This document shows positions 7,756-15,765 of a stretch of 64,000 bases of DNA, one piece after another (within the stretch, counting starts at the first letter, position 1; every line of letters begins with the position of its first letter). Source of the DNA: Bacteroidales bacterium (GTDB taxonomy: Bacteria; Bacteroidota; Bacteroidia; Bacteroidales; CAIWKO01); the NCBI GenBank assembly GCA_023228145.1, contig JALOBU010000006.1, forward strand, positions 1-64,000, written 5' to 3'. Below the pieces are notes generated by a model. That model did not search any database. It saw only the letters and a list, made by a program, of their open reading frames with translations, and was not told the DNA's origin. Both the position numbers and the translations under genes were made by a program.

Positions 7756-8601
7756 TTATTTCCAGTATTCGATTTTTGTTTTGACAGGATTAATGCACAT
7801 TACAGGGATCTCATAGGCGTTGAACATCATTTTTTCATCGTAAGTCCCGAATTTGAAATTCAGGGCATCAGTAGTAATCATGATCGTGATAAGGTCTGCT
7901 TTAACTTCGTGCGCATAATCCTGTACTTGTTTTGCATAACTAATCTTTTTGTCAGCCAGAACGTGGACGTATTTTATATCTTCTTTGTCAAATTCCTTTG
8001 TGATCTGTTTGATATAGTTCTGCATTATCTTTTTGTCTTCTTCGCCACTCTGGTTTAGTTGAAAAAGATGTATTTTGGATTTAAAGGTTTTTGCTATCAG
8101 TATTGTCCATCTGACTTTCTGGCGAACTTCTGCAGTGGTGCTTACGGGGAAAACGATATCTTTAAAACCCTTGTCAAGGTTGGTTTTATTATGAACAACA
8201 ATTGCAGGAACAGGAACTGTGGCGATTACTTTTTTTGCAAAACTCACGCCGAATTTTTGTCTCAGCCCTACCTTGCCGTGCGTGCCGAGTATCATCAGAC
8301 TGGCTTTGATTCTGACTACCGTTTTGCCTATATCGGTAAAAATATCTCCTTCTTCGGATATGGCACTAACTTCAATGCCATATTTTTTTGCCATCGTTTT
8401 TGCGATTTTGTCAAGTTTTTCCGAGACTTCTATAATGCCCTGTTTTTCTTTTTTCAGTTCTGCTTTTGTTTTCTTATCAATGATGTGCAACAGGGCAAGG
8501 TTAAATCCTAAAAGTTTGGCAAGCTTGGCGCCATATGTAATTGCATTATCGCATACTTCAGAGAAATCTGTAGGAACAAGAATCAATTGTTTGTTTTCCA
8601 T
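7756..8601 (-). CDS. Universal stress protein, tandem UspA domains
   Basis: A 281-residue protein with two UspA folds. The first (1-139) opens with ILVPTDFSEVCDNAITYGAKLA, the Bacteroidetes form of the UspA N-terminus, and ends with LMILGTHGKVGLRQKFGVSFAKKVIATVPVPAIVV. This contains the G-x-x-G-x9-G-S/A-type nucleotide-binding stretch, with SFA in place of GS. The second half (150-281) starts IVFPVSTTAEVRQKVRW and lacks a clear ATP-binding glycine signature, so only the first half is a good nucleotide-binding candidate. Soluble and cytoplasmic. Such tandem proteins are linked to stress and energy limitation in general; the specific target is unknown. The HD-domain gene upstream on the same strand is about 36 bp away and may share a transcript. 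Confidence 0.85.
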   Translation of the reverse strand: MENKQLILVPTDFSEVCDNAITYGAKLAKLLGFNLALLHIIDKKTKAELKKEKQGIIEVSEKLDKIAKTMAKKYGIEVSAISEEGDIFTDIGKTVVRIKASLMILGTHGKVGLRQKFGVSFAKKVIATVPVPAIVVHNKTNLDKGFKDIVFPVSTTAEVRQKVRWTILIAKTFKSKIHLFQLNQSGEEDKKIMQNYIKQITKEFDKEDIKYVHVLADKKISYAKQVQDYAHEVKADLITIMITTDALNFKFGTYDEKMMFNAYEIPVMCINPVKTKIEYWK

Positions 8602-8637
8602 ATTAATGATTTTTCGGTTAATGATTTGAAAGCAAAT

Positions 8638-9225
8638 TTAGATTTTTTTTAATAATTCTTCCGTTTTTTTGATATTTAATGATTTTCCGGCATTTCGGAG
8701 CTTTTGTGCAGCCTGTGAATAATACTTGTGGGTGGTAAGGTAATTAAGCTGGAAGCCCAGCCAGTCTTCTTCGGAGTATATAATTTGTCTGATTACTTCC
8801 CACTCACGCCTGAGTCGTCCAGAGATTTCCAGGTAATCGTTCCGACCAAGGTAATCAAGGTCTGCATCGCATATCATTTTTTCGAGCTCGTTTTGCGGGT
8901 GGGTAGGCATTTTAGTTGCCATTATAAGCAGGCTGATAATTTCTATTTCCTGGCTGTTGTACCCAAAACCGGGTAATGCTTCATGGACTATCCGCACCGA
9001 TTCTTCTTCGTGAAAATTGTAAGAGTTGATAATTCCTATGTCATGAAAAATTGCTGCTGTTTTCAGCAGGACGAGTTCTGTGCCATTAATTTTTTCGGAG
9101 TGCCCATATTCAGAGACGGATTTAAAAACATCCAGGGCATGGTATATATTATGATAATAGTATCTCGTTCTTTCTATAGGCTCAAGTTGCTTAATGGCAT
9201 ATGATGTCGCTGCGTCAAGATTCAT
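8638..9225 (-). CDS. HD-domain phosphohydrolase
   Basis: A 195-residue cytoplasmic protein of the HD superfamily. A first metal ligand His lies in RYYYHNIYHALDV, the signature pair is in TAAIFHDIGI (HD at about 60-61), and a conserved NFHEEESVRI follows. The last ligand Asp is in CDADLDYLGRNDYLE. All expected metal-binding positions are present, so the enzyme should be active on a phosphomonoester or nucleotide, but the substrate cannot be predicted. This small type (predicted metal-dependent HD phosphohydrolase, COG4339-like) is common in Bacteroidetes. It probably shares a transcript with the tandem UspA gene. Confidence 0.8.
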   Translation of the reverse strand: MNLDAATSYAIKQLEPIERTRYYYHNIYHALDVFKSVSEYGHSEKINGTELVLLKTAAIFHDIGIINSYNFHEEESVRIVHEALPGFGYNSQEIEIISLLIMATKMPTHPQNELEKMICDADLDYLGRNDYLEISGRLRREWEVIRQIIYSEEDWLGFQLNYLTTHKYYSQAAQKLRNAGKSLNIKKTEELLKKI

Positions 9226-9310
9226 CAGTTATCGAATTTTATGCAATATTAGAGATTTTTAATATATATTAAATAATTCCTGATAAACTTTTAAAAAAAG
9301 TTATAACGTT

Positions 9311-9541
9311 TCATAGCAAGCAATCAGTATCAATTATCGAAACAATTTTATTGTAATTTTCATCAAGATAGAGCAAATGTTTGGATTTTAATTCATTCAT
9401 CATTGTTTTGAGCCCTGAAATAGTAATATTTTTATATCTGTTTTTCAATTTATGCCACATATCTTCAAAAGTACACAAACGATCGTTGGCATGCAGGAGA
9501 AATCGTAATTGTATTTTCCGGTAAAGAATAAATATCTATAT
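9311..9541 (-). pseudogene. Protein-like fragment without a start, possible winged-helix remnant
   Basis: A minus-strand frame of about 75 codons is open between a TAG near 9541 and a TGA at 9311-9313. It has no ATG in its first 20 codons. It reads like a real C-terminal domain: KIQLRFLLHANDRLCTFEDM, then WHKLKNRYKNITISGLKTMM, then LKSKHLLYLDENYNKIVSI, a helix-turn-helix-wing pattern. This resembles small winged-helix tails found on some radical SAM proteins, but I cannot name the family with confidence. It fills most of the 328-bp spacer upstream of the cyclase gene and faces away from it. Confidence 0.35.
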
Positions 9542-9553
9542 TAGCACAAAAAA

Positions 9554-11497
9554 TTGCCAGTGTCGGAGAAGGTTATTAAATGCCTGATATTATTTTTATT
9601 CCTGCCTGTGTTTTGCCTGAATGCACAGCAGAATGAAGAGGATTCCCTTGAACACCTGCTTAAACAATCCAAATCGTCCATAGATGAATTTCGTATTACA
9701 AGGGAACTTATCAATGTTTGTGCGGATCACGACGTGAAGAAAACCATAGCGCTATGCGAGCACCTGCACTTATTAGGCCTGACAAGCGGTGAAAAACCCG
9801 GAGGTGAGTTTTACGAATGGGCAGGGCTGTATTGCCTGAAGAGTTCCAAATATGAAAAATCCAAAATTTTCTTTGGAAGGGCGATTTTTCAATATATATA
9901 TGAAAGAAATCCCACAAAAATCATGGAGTGCCTGGCACACATGGGATATATCATGTACATCATTGGTGATTATGGGCAGGGGATGAAGCTTAGTTATTTG
10001 AATTTAAAGATGATAGAAATAAGCGGATACAGGAAACTCCTTCCCAAGACATATAATAATCTCGGATTACTTGAGCGTTCCGTAGATAATTATGAAAGAT
10101 CCATAGAATTTTTCATGCATTCAGTTGAAATTGCACCAGAATTCGGTGATACCCTATCATTAGCATCGGCGCTGAATGAGATCGGTAATAATTACATGCT
10201 GCTTAATGAGTATGATATCGCCCTGAGCTTTATGAAAAAATCCCTCTTCCTGAAACTGGAAAACCCGATCAAAAATGGGCCTGGCATTGTGTTCTCATAT
10301 AATGACCTTGCGGGCTTTTTTTACAGACTTGAAGAGTATGATTCCACGATATACTACCTGAATAAGGCGTTGATCGCTGACAGCGCGAATATAGAGCCGC
10401 GTTCGCAGGCAATTATTTATTCAAATATTGGTGAATGCTATACACTCCAAGGAAAGACCAAAGAAGCCATGGAATCGTTCATGCAGGCGCTGAAGTTTTC
10501 AAAACAGGCGAACCTTAGGTCAAGTTACCAGAGCATTTATGGAGGCCTAAGCAGCGCAAATGCATCCATGGGAAATCATAAACAGGCCTACGACTATCTG
10601 AAGCTTTCATTGATATACAAAGACTCCATCTTTAACCTTGAAAATCAGAAGCAGATTAACGAGCTACGGACGATCTACGAAACTGAAAAGAAAGACAAGG
10701 AGATCCTGCTTCTGAACATGGAAACGGAAAAACAGGCAGAAAAGCAAAGGAAACAGATCATCATCATCATTTCCGTTATAGCCGGCTTACTATTGGTTAG
10801 TGCATTTGCCGTTTTTGCCTTCCGGCAAAAGGTGAGGATCAAAAAGGAAAAGAAACGCTCAGATGAACTTCTGCTGAACATTCTGCCTTCCGAGACGTCA
10901 GAAGAGCTTAAGGCAAAAGGATTTGCCGAACCCCGGCATTTTGATATGGTGACGGTGATGTTCACCGACTTCAAGGGTTTTACGGGCATTGCGGAAAAGA
11001 TGAGCGCAGGGGAACTGGTAGCGGAACTGCATTACTGTTTCAAGAACTACGACGAGATCATCACAAAATATCAGATAGAAAAGATCAAGACCATCGGCGA
11101 CAGTTATATGTGTGCGGGCGGCCTCCCGGTGCCGAATGTTACGAATGCAGAAGATGTCATTCGTGCTGCCCTTGACATTCAGCATTTCATGAATGAATAC
11201 CGGAAACGAAGGCAGAATGAAGGTAAGCCGTTTTTTGATATAAGGATCGGGATCCATACAGGCCCCATTGTCGCGGGCATTGTCGGGATCAAGAAATTTT
11301 CATATGACATCTGGGGCGATACTGTGAACATTGCCAGCCGTATGGAAAGTAGCGGCGAAGCGGGGAAGATCAATATCAGCGTTGCGACTTATGAGTTGGT
11401 GAAAGAGAAATTCATCTGTGAATACAGGGGCGAGATTGACGCAAAAGGCAAGGGGAAGATCAAAATGTATTTCATTCTTGGCTTAATGGTTACATAA
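9554..11497 (+). CDS. TPR-containing class III adenylate cyclase, membrane anchored
   Basis: A 647-residue protein. A hydrophobic signal or anchor segment lies at 8-24 (CLILFLFLPVFCLNAQ). TPR-like helical repeats span about 80-370 (for example YNNLGLLERSVDNYERSIEF, NEIGNNYMLLNEYDIALSF), then one transmembrane helix (about 395-417). A class III cyclase domain follows, with metal Asp in MFTDFKGFTGIAEKM and IGDSYM, and transition-state Asn/Arg in TVNIASRM. The purine-selecting pair is Lys in EKIKTIGD and Asp in SYDIWGD, which predicts ATP rather than GTP. Inference: periplasmic TPRs sense a signal and the cytoplasmic domain makes cAMP. There is no ATG near the start; TTG 9554 or GTG 9560 must serve. 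The upstream TATATTAG is only a near match to the -7 box. No regulator is adjacent. Confidence 0.85.
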   Translation: MPVSEKVIKCLILFLFLPVFCLNAQQNEEDSLEHLLKQSKSSIDEFRITRELINVCADHDVKKTIALCEHLHLLGLTSGEKPGGEFYEWAGLYCLKSSKYEKSKIFFGRAIFQYIYERNPTKIMECLAHMGYIMYIIGDYGQGMKLSYLNLKMIEISGYRKLLPKTYNNLGLLERSVDNYERSIEFFMHSVEIAPEFGDTLSLASALNEIGNNYMLLNEYDIALSFMKKSLFLKLENPIKNGPGIVFSYNDLAGFFYRLEEYDSTIYYLNKALIADSANIEPRSQAIIYSNIGECYTLQGKTKEAMESFMQALKFSKQANLRSSYQSIYGGLSSANASMGNHKQAYDYLKLSLIYKDSIFNLENQKQINELRTIYETEKKDKEILLLNMETEKQAEKQRKQIIIIISVIAGLLLVSAFAVFAFRQKVRIKKEKKRSDELLLNILPSETSEELKAKGFAEPRHFDMVTVMFTDFKGFTGIAEKMSAGELVAELHYCFKNYDEIITKYQIEKIKTIGDSYMCAGGLPVPNVTNAEDVIRAALDIQHFMNEYRKRRQNEGKPFFDIRIGIHTGPIVAGIVGIKKFSYDIWGDTVNIASRMESSGEAGKINISVATYELVKEKFICEYRGEIDAKGKGKIKMYFILGLMVT

Positions 11498-11618
11498 TTA
11501 AGGCCGGTTTGCCGAAAAAATCCTATTTTTAGACCGGTTGCCAGTAGTTTAAAAATTAGAAAAGCGTTTATAACTTAATATTACGCTATTGTTCTGTCGT
11601 AAACATGAGATTTTTCTC

Positions 11619-12025
11619 TTACTTTTTTGCTTGTCCAAAAAAGTAAGCAAAAAAGGGCCTCCTTGAGAATGCTTCCTCCCGCTCTCAGAAAACATTGAAA
11701 ATCTAAGCAAAGTAGTCCTGACGCAGCATAGCTGGTCAGGAAACCCCGCCTGTGGCGGGTCCTTTGCAGATTTTCAAATGTTTTCTGATTCACTCCACCG
11801 CCGGCTCGCCCGCCTGACCGTCGGGCAGGCACGTCAGGATCTGCCTGCGCACCAAATATCGGCTAACCTATCCCGAAGAAAATTGAATTGTTTTGTAGAA
11901 ACAAAGTGCGCTGGCAAGAAAATATTTCGGTGTCAGGGAGTGGCCAGTGCGAAGCCTGCCGGCAAGGCAGGGCTCGATATATACTTTCTTGAATTTTTTG
12001 GTACTTTTTGTTTCAAGACAAAAAG
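11619..12025. repeat. Composite palindromic intergenic element
   Basis: The element is bounded by two related T-rich hairpins: an 11-bp perfect stem at 11619-11629/11636-11646 and an 8-bp stem at 12004-12011/12018-12025, both built on ACTTTTT..G. Inside, 11685-11703 pairs with 11769-11788 with a single base offset. Nested within that are GCAAAG/CTTTGC, GTCCTGAC/GTCAGGA and CCCGCC/GGCGGG. A GC-rich block GCCTGCCGGCAAGGCAGG (11954-11971) has its exact reverse complement at 54593-54610. No coding frame here is credible. The GC content is well above the flanks. It looks like a non-autonomous repeat of the type scattered between Bacteroidetes genes. Confidence 0.6.
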
Positions 12026-12106
12026 AACAATAAAAAAACAAATTGTTAATTATTTGATTATACGGGTTTTAAATCGAGTTATATAGATCATTCTAATGCA
12101 GACAAT

Positions 12107-12262
12107 ATGCCCGGTGAACGATCGCGTCATGTACTCATCATCCCGACCATTGCGCTGGCCATTTTCATGACCAACCTGGATACCAGCATCGTCAATATTG
12201 CGCTTCCCACTCTTGCAAAGACGTTCAATGCCGATACTGATTCCCTGTCGCACGTGATCCTC
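12107..12262 (+). pseudogene. Truncated MFS drug transporter (DHA2/EmrB-type), N-terminal fragment only
   Basis: The first 50 or so codons from ATG 12107 give a convincing start of a 14-helix major facilitator: basic N-terminus MPGERSRH, then the first helix LIIPTIALAIFMTNLDTSIVNIALPTLAK, containing the D-T-S/T-IVN-ALP signature of the DHA2 (EmrB/QacA) family, then FNADTDSLSHVIL where helix 2 should begin. The similarity stops there and the frame runs into a tRNA-3'-end-like sequence and a terminator hairpin. A normal member has about 450-520 residues, so about 90 percent is missing. It is non-functional. The break point coincides with the tRNA-like scar. Confidence 0.75.
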
Positions 12263-12263
12263 T

Positions 12264-12276
12264 TCTCTCCGCCAAT
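12264..12276 (+). other. tRNA 3'-end scar (possible attachment site)
   Basis: The 13 bases TCTCTCCGCCAAT are identical to 7367-7379, that is the 3' acceptor strand, discriminator and CCA of tRNA-Ser(CGA) plus two bases. No tRNA body precedes it; the truncated MFS gene does. A terminator hairpin starts within it, as is normal after a tRNA. Confidence 0.5.
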
Positions 12277-12312
12277 CAAAAAGCGGTTTGTTTTGCAAAC
12301 CGCTTTTTGATT
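12274..12312. terminator. Strong bidirectional terminator hairpin
   Basis: A perfect 17-bp stem (12274-12290 with 12296-12312) around a five-base loop, GC core AGCGGTTTG, with A/T tracts on both sides. It follows the tRNA-end scar and may be the original terminator of a lost tRNA gene. Confidence 0.75.
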
Positions 12313-12514
12313 GAAACTACCCCTCTGCGGATAATGAGTTCGCCAGTGGGCGAACGAAAAATCACTATTACTATCACTTTTAGTTACATCACGGATGTAA
12401 TTTTTGGGATATTTAAGTGAAAAATATTTCTAAATTTGCTTATTTAAAATATTTTAAATAAAAGTTGTTAAAAACAAGAAAATAATTGATTTTCAGATAT
12501 TTAAAAATATAAAA

Positions 12515-14161
12515 TTATATAGCTTTAAGGACTTTGAAATATTTTAAATAGTCCTTATTCTGAATTTTTACTAAATAAAAACCATTTGGGAAGTTCGAAA
12601 TATTGATTAATATATTATCATCGGATAATTTATATTCTTTTGAGTGCATAATACTTCCTTCAATAGTAATCAAATCAATTTTAATATTTTTAAAAGCACT
12701 ATTGGGTATATTGATGTATAAGAACTCAGATGCAGGATTGGGATGAACAAAAAAATCTTCAGTAGAATGATTGCAATTTATCCGGGTTGAAAAATCGTAT
12801 TTTACATCAAGGAATGCCTGTACAGAAGAATCATTGGAATTATAAAATTCAAAGTAGTTATCATTATCGGCATAAGCATATTTAATTTTAAATTGGGTGA
12901 ATCCGTCATTATTAATAAAAGGTAATAATGATACGGGAATATCGATCCTCATCCAGCAACCATTTTCAGCAACAGTACCGTATGTGCATGAAGCCGATGA
13001 TATATCTCCGCTGCTTGAAAAATCATCGTTTTCTACCTGTAGGCTTGCTCCAAAGAATCCGGATTTAATTTCAAGTGTGAGTTCCTGATTGATAAGATTT
13101 GTTCCTGAAAGATTTTGACGTTTCAGGAAAATGCTGGCATTTTTTATATTAAATGACTGATTTAGTTCAGATGTGTTAAAAGTAATTATTCCATGCACAT
13201 CATCGTTTCCAGTTTTGCCTGTTTTAATCATATCAGAACCATAATTAAAAGCAGAAACAAAACCGTTAAGGGCAGTATCATTGGCTAATATTGTTGTGTC
13301 AGGCGAGCGCAGGGACTTCCAAAAATATCTTTCAATGTGCCTGCGAATAAAGTATTCAAAGGATTCATCACTCAAGTGGAAAGAATCCGTTCCGCTGAGT
13401 GCCATGGCCGCCCTGGGGCTTGGATAATTCATGTCTCCTCCGGGAAGAGGAACACTATGTTCAGGGTATGTGATGTAGGGAGGTATGAGCAGGGGTGAAG
13501 TCTGCCCATAAGTCCATTGCATCAATCCGTTATTGTTCACAAAAAATACATTATTCCACACAGCAGAAGAGTCGGAGAAACGCTGTGACAACATAGACAA
13601 CATGGTGTTTATTTCCAGAGCATTTGGTTGCCCCATATCTGTCCATTGGTCGTAATAGGGGTGAAGTGATGAAAAAGCAGCGGTTTCGACAAAGTTGGGA
13701 TAATCGTATCCTGAAAGAACAAATGTTAATCCGGGCTTAATAGCGCTTATGGTATCAATATCTCTTTTTAGACTATTCATCAATACATCGAGTAAAGAGT
13801 CAACCTGAGTTGTTGACATATTTTTGTTCCATTCTCCCAGTAAATCATTACCGCCAAGACTGATATGACAATATTCAATACCCGGGTTGGCACTGAGAAA
13901 AGCAATGATGCCTTGTTTTCTTGATGGCTCAGAAAAATAGCTTTCTGCTCTTGCGCCTGCTATGCTGATATCAAATGCACTGTTTGCCCTTACGTCCGTC
14001 ATTCCATAGCGGTCTAATCCTTCATTGTAAGAGTTAAAAGTCCAACTGAATAAAGCCCAACTGTCGCCTACAACCATTATTTTTGTTTCGGGGGTATTGC
14101 ATTGTGCAAAACAATTGCTGATAAATAGAAAAATAGGAATTATAAAAGAAAAGTATTTCAT
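12515..14161 (-). CDS. Secreted SGNH/GDSL hydrolase with DNRLRE-like and T9SS sorting domains
   Basis: A 548-residue protein. The signal peptide ends at CFA (19). The SGNH fold (25-285) shows block I IMVVGDSWALFS (nucleophile Ser in GDSW), block III ISLGGNDLLG, and block V SGTDSFHLSDE (Asp-x-x-His in DSFH), so the catalytic set is intact. A middle beta domain (about 290-455) reads like DNRLRE-type modules (LNGFVSAFNYGSDMIKTGKTG...). The last 75 residues are the type A T9SS sorting domain, with VHPNPASEFLYI, KIDLITIEGSIMH and NGFYLVKI. It is predicted to be an exported esterase or deacetylase acting on carbohydrate or lipid. The -7 box TAATTTTG (plus-strand 14184-14191) places the transcript start about 16 bases before the ATG. 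Confidence 0.85.
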   Translation of the reverse strand: MKYFSFIIPIFLFISNCFAQCNTPETKIMVVGDSWALFSWTFNSYNEGLDRYGMTDVRANSAFDISIAGARAESYFSEPSRKQGIIAFLSANPGIEYCHISLGGNDLLGEWNKNMSTTQVDSLLDVLMNSLKRDIDTISAIKPGLTFVLSGYDYPNFVETAAFSSLHPYYDQWTDMGQPNALEINTMLSMLSQRFSDSSAVWNNVFFVNNNGLMQWTYGQTSPLLIPPYITYPEHSVPLPGGDMNYPSPRAAMALSGTDSFHLSDESFEYFIRRHIERYFWKSLRSPDTTILANDTALNGFVSAFNYGSDMIKTGKTGNDDVHGIITFNTSELNQSFNIKNASIFLKRQNLSGTNLINQELTLEIKSGFFGASLQVENDDFSSSGDISSASCTYGTVAENGCWMRIDIPVSLLPFINNDGFTQFKIKYAYADNDNYFEFYNSNDSSVQAFLDVKYDFSTRINCNHSTEDFFVHPNPASEFLYINIPNSAFKNIKIDLITIEGSIMHSKEYKLSDDNILINISNFPNGFYLVKIQNKDYLKYFKVLKAI

Positions 14162-14183
14162 GAAATTGGGAATGATTTTGCCA

Positions 14184-14191
14184 CAAAATTA
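14184..14191 (-). promoter_or_regulatory. -7 box (TAATTTTG) of the SGNH hydrolase gene
   Basis: TAnnTTTG on the minus strand, 23 bases upstream of the ATG. It lies directly after the T-tract of the tRNA-Gly terminator, so the two units are closely packed. Confidence 0.65.
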
Positions 14192-14195
14192 TAAA

Positions 14196-14223
14196 AAAAC
14201 CGATTCATTAATGAACCGGTTTT
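14196..14223 (-). terminator. Terminator of tRNA-Gly
   Basis: Stem AAAACCG/CGGTTTT (14196-14202 with 14217-14223) extended by TTCAT/ATGAA. On the minus strand it is followed by a T run and it starts two bases after the tRNA 3' end. Confidence 0.8.
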
Positions 14224-14225
14224 CG

Positions 14226-14298
14226 AGCGGAAAACGGGATTCGAACCCGCGACCCTCAGCTTGGGAAGCTGATGCTCTACCAACTGAGCTACTTCCGC
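14226..14298 (-). tRNA. tRNA-Gly(CCC)
   Basis: Reverse complement folds as a 73-nt cloverleaf: acceptor GCGGAAG/TTTCCGC, D arm with AGCTCAGTTGGTAGAGC, anticodon stem TCAGC/GCTGA with loop TTCCCAA (anticodon CCC at plus 14263-14265), and T arm CGGGTTCGAATCCCG. CCA is not encoded. Confidence 0.95.
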
Positions 14299-14307
14299 AT
14301 AGCTTTG

Positions 14308-14315
14308 CAAAAATA
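14308..14315 (-). promoter_or_regulatory. -7 box (TATTTTTG) of tRNA-Gly
   Basis: Matches TAnnTTTG on the minus strand, ten bases before the tRNA 5' end. Confidence 0.65.
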
Positions 14316-14369
14316 AATAAAATACTGGATAATTTTCTTGGTAAATGTAAAAAAACTATCCGACTTTGA

Positions 14370-14377
14370 TACTTTTG
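14370..14377 (+). promoter_or_regulatory. -7 box (TACTTTTG) of first MATE gene
   Basis: A TAnnTTTG element 11 bases before ATG 14389. It lies inside the longer upstream frame that begins at 14338, which argues that 14389 is the true start. Confidence 0.7.
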
Positions 14378-14388
14378 CGGAAGATATC

Positions 14389-15717
14389 ATGAAAATACCT
14401 TCACATAAAGAAATATGGATGCTCACGTATCCTATAATTCTTAGCTTGTTCGCAGAGAATGTAATAAACATTACAGATACTATATTCCTTGCCCGGGTGG
14501 GCGAAGCAGAACTGGGAGCATCAGCTATAGGAGGTACATTTTATGTGATATTGTTTATAATCGGCCTTGCATTCAGCATTGGCACACAGATTATAATTTC
14601 GAGAAGGCTGGGCGAGAACAAACCTGAGCAGGCAGGAAGTGTTTTTGAACTTAGCCTGTTTTTTCTTGTGTTTGCCGCGGCTTTGATATTTGCCTTAATA
14701 TATATATTCTCTCCTGTTATATTTCGATGGATTATTTCTTCTGAAGATATTTATGAAAAAACACTTTTATATATCAATTATCGAATTTTCGGTATCTTTT
14801 TCACTTATATAGCTTGTGTGTTCAGGGCATTTTATACCGGGATATTCAAAACAAAATACCTTGCCGTGAACTCTGTTGTTTTGGCAGGTGTCAATGTAGT
14901 TTTTGCTTACCTGCTGATATTCGGGAAATTTGGTTTCCCCGAAATGGGTATTGCTGGTGCTGGCCTTGCAACGGTAATTGCTGAATTTGTGGCAGTGTCG
15001 TATTTTGTTTTTATTACTTTCAGAGTAGTTGACCGTAAAAAGTACAGGCTCTTTAAGCGTAAAACCTACGATCTGAGAGTTATTAAAAATATTCTTGATG
15101 TTTCAGGATTTATCATATTGCAACACCTGATATCTTTGATGGCATGGTTCAGTTTTTTTGTGGTGATAGAACACAGGGGGCAACATGAGCTTGCCATAAC
15201 AAATATTGTACGAAGTGTTTATGTCTTCCTTATGATTCCGGGTTGGGCTTTTGGCTCGGCATGCAATACCCTGGTGAGCAATATTATTGGACAGGGAAAT
15301 CCCGGAGGGGTTTTGCAACTGATAAGGAAAATAACTTTCCTCTGTTTTGTTGCAATCATAGCACTTGTGATACCCGCTCAAATTTTTCATGATACCATAT
15401 TATCATGGTTTACAGCCGATAAGGCTCTTATAAATGAAAGTCTTAATTCATACTATATGGTTATGCTTGCGCTTGTAATTTTTTCACTGACAATGAACTA
15501 CTACAATGGCCTGATAGGCACTGGCAGGACACGTGCCGCTATGTACATCGAATTGTTGGGAGTTGTATTTTATTTAGTAACATTATATTTAATAGTCAAC
15601 CGGTTTTCATTACCTCTTGAGTTTGCCTGGAGCTGCGAAATTGTTTATTTTACGGCAATGTTTCTATTTTCTTATATTTATCTTAAAAAAGGAAGCTGGA
15701 AACTTCGGCCAATATGA
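14389..15717 (+). CDS. MATE-family multidrug/toxin exporter
   Basis: A 442-residue polytopic inner-membrane protein with twelve hydrophobic segments in two halves. The opening PSHKEIWMLTYPIILSLFAENVINITDTIFLARVG is the typical MATE first helix region, and IGTQIIISRRLGENKPEQAG is the loop after helix 2. MATE proteins export cationic compounds using Na+ or H+ gradients; the substrate is not readable. A frame extending upstream to 14338 exists, but the -7 box at 14370-14377 makes the ATG at 14389 the likely start. The gene is followed on the same strand by a small secreted protein gene that has its own promoter box. A second, more NorM/DinF-like MATE gene lies 3 kb away. Confidence 0.85.
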   Translation: MKIPSHKEIWMLTYPIILSLFAENVINITDTIFLARVGEAELGASAIGGTFYVILFIIGLAFSIGTQIIISRRLGENKPEQAGSVFELSLFFLVFAAALIFALIYIFSPVIFRWIISSEDIYEKTLLYINYRIFGIFFTYIACVFRAFYTGIFKTKYLAVNSVVLAGVNVVFAYLLIFGKFGFPEMGIAGAGLATVIAEFVAVSYFVFITFRVVDRKKYRLFKRKTYDLRVIKNILDVSGFIILQHLISLMAWFSFFVVIEHRGQHELAITNIVRSVYVFLMIPGWAFGSACNTLVSNIIGQGNPGGVLQLIRKITFLCFVAIIALVIPAQIFHDTILSWFTADKALINESLNSYYMVMLALVIFSLTMNYYNGLIGTGRTRAAMYIELLGVVFYLVTLYLIVNRFSLPLEFAWSCEIVYFTAMFLFSYIYLKKGSWKLRPI

Positions 15718-15744
15718 CATTATTCGCTCATAGATTTTTTAGTG

Positions 15745-15752
15745 TATATTTG
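15745..15752 (+). promoter_or_regulatory. -7 box (TATATTTG) upstream of the 15766 gene
   Basis: A TAnnTTTG element 14 bases before ATG 15766. It overlaps the alternative GTG start at 15742, which is therefore rejected. Confidence 0.7.
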
Positions 15753-15765
15753 TAAAAAAAACGAA

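Noticed and set aside
11581..12086. Two overlapping open frames in the repeat region
   Set aside because: They follow the palindromes and show low-quality composition; the repeat structure explains them.
14097..14369. Plus-strand open frame of 90 codons
   Set aside because: It crosses the tRNA-Gly gene and its terminator on the other strand; the ATG-proximal part is the antisense of a signal peptide.
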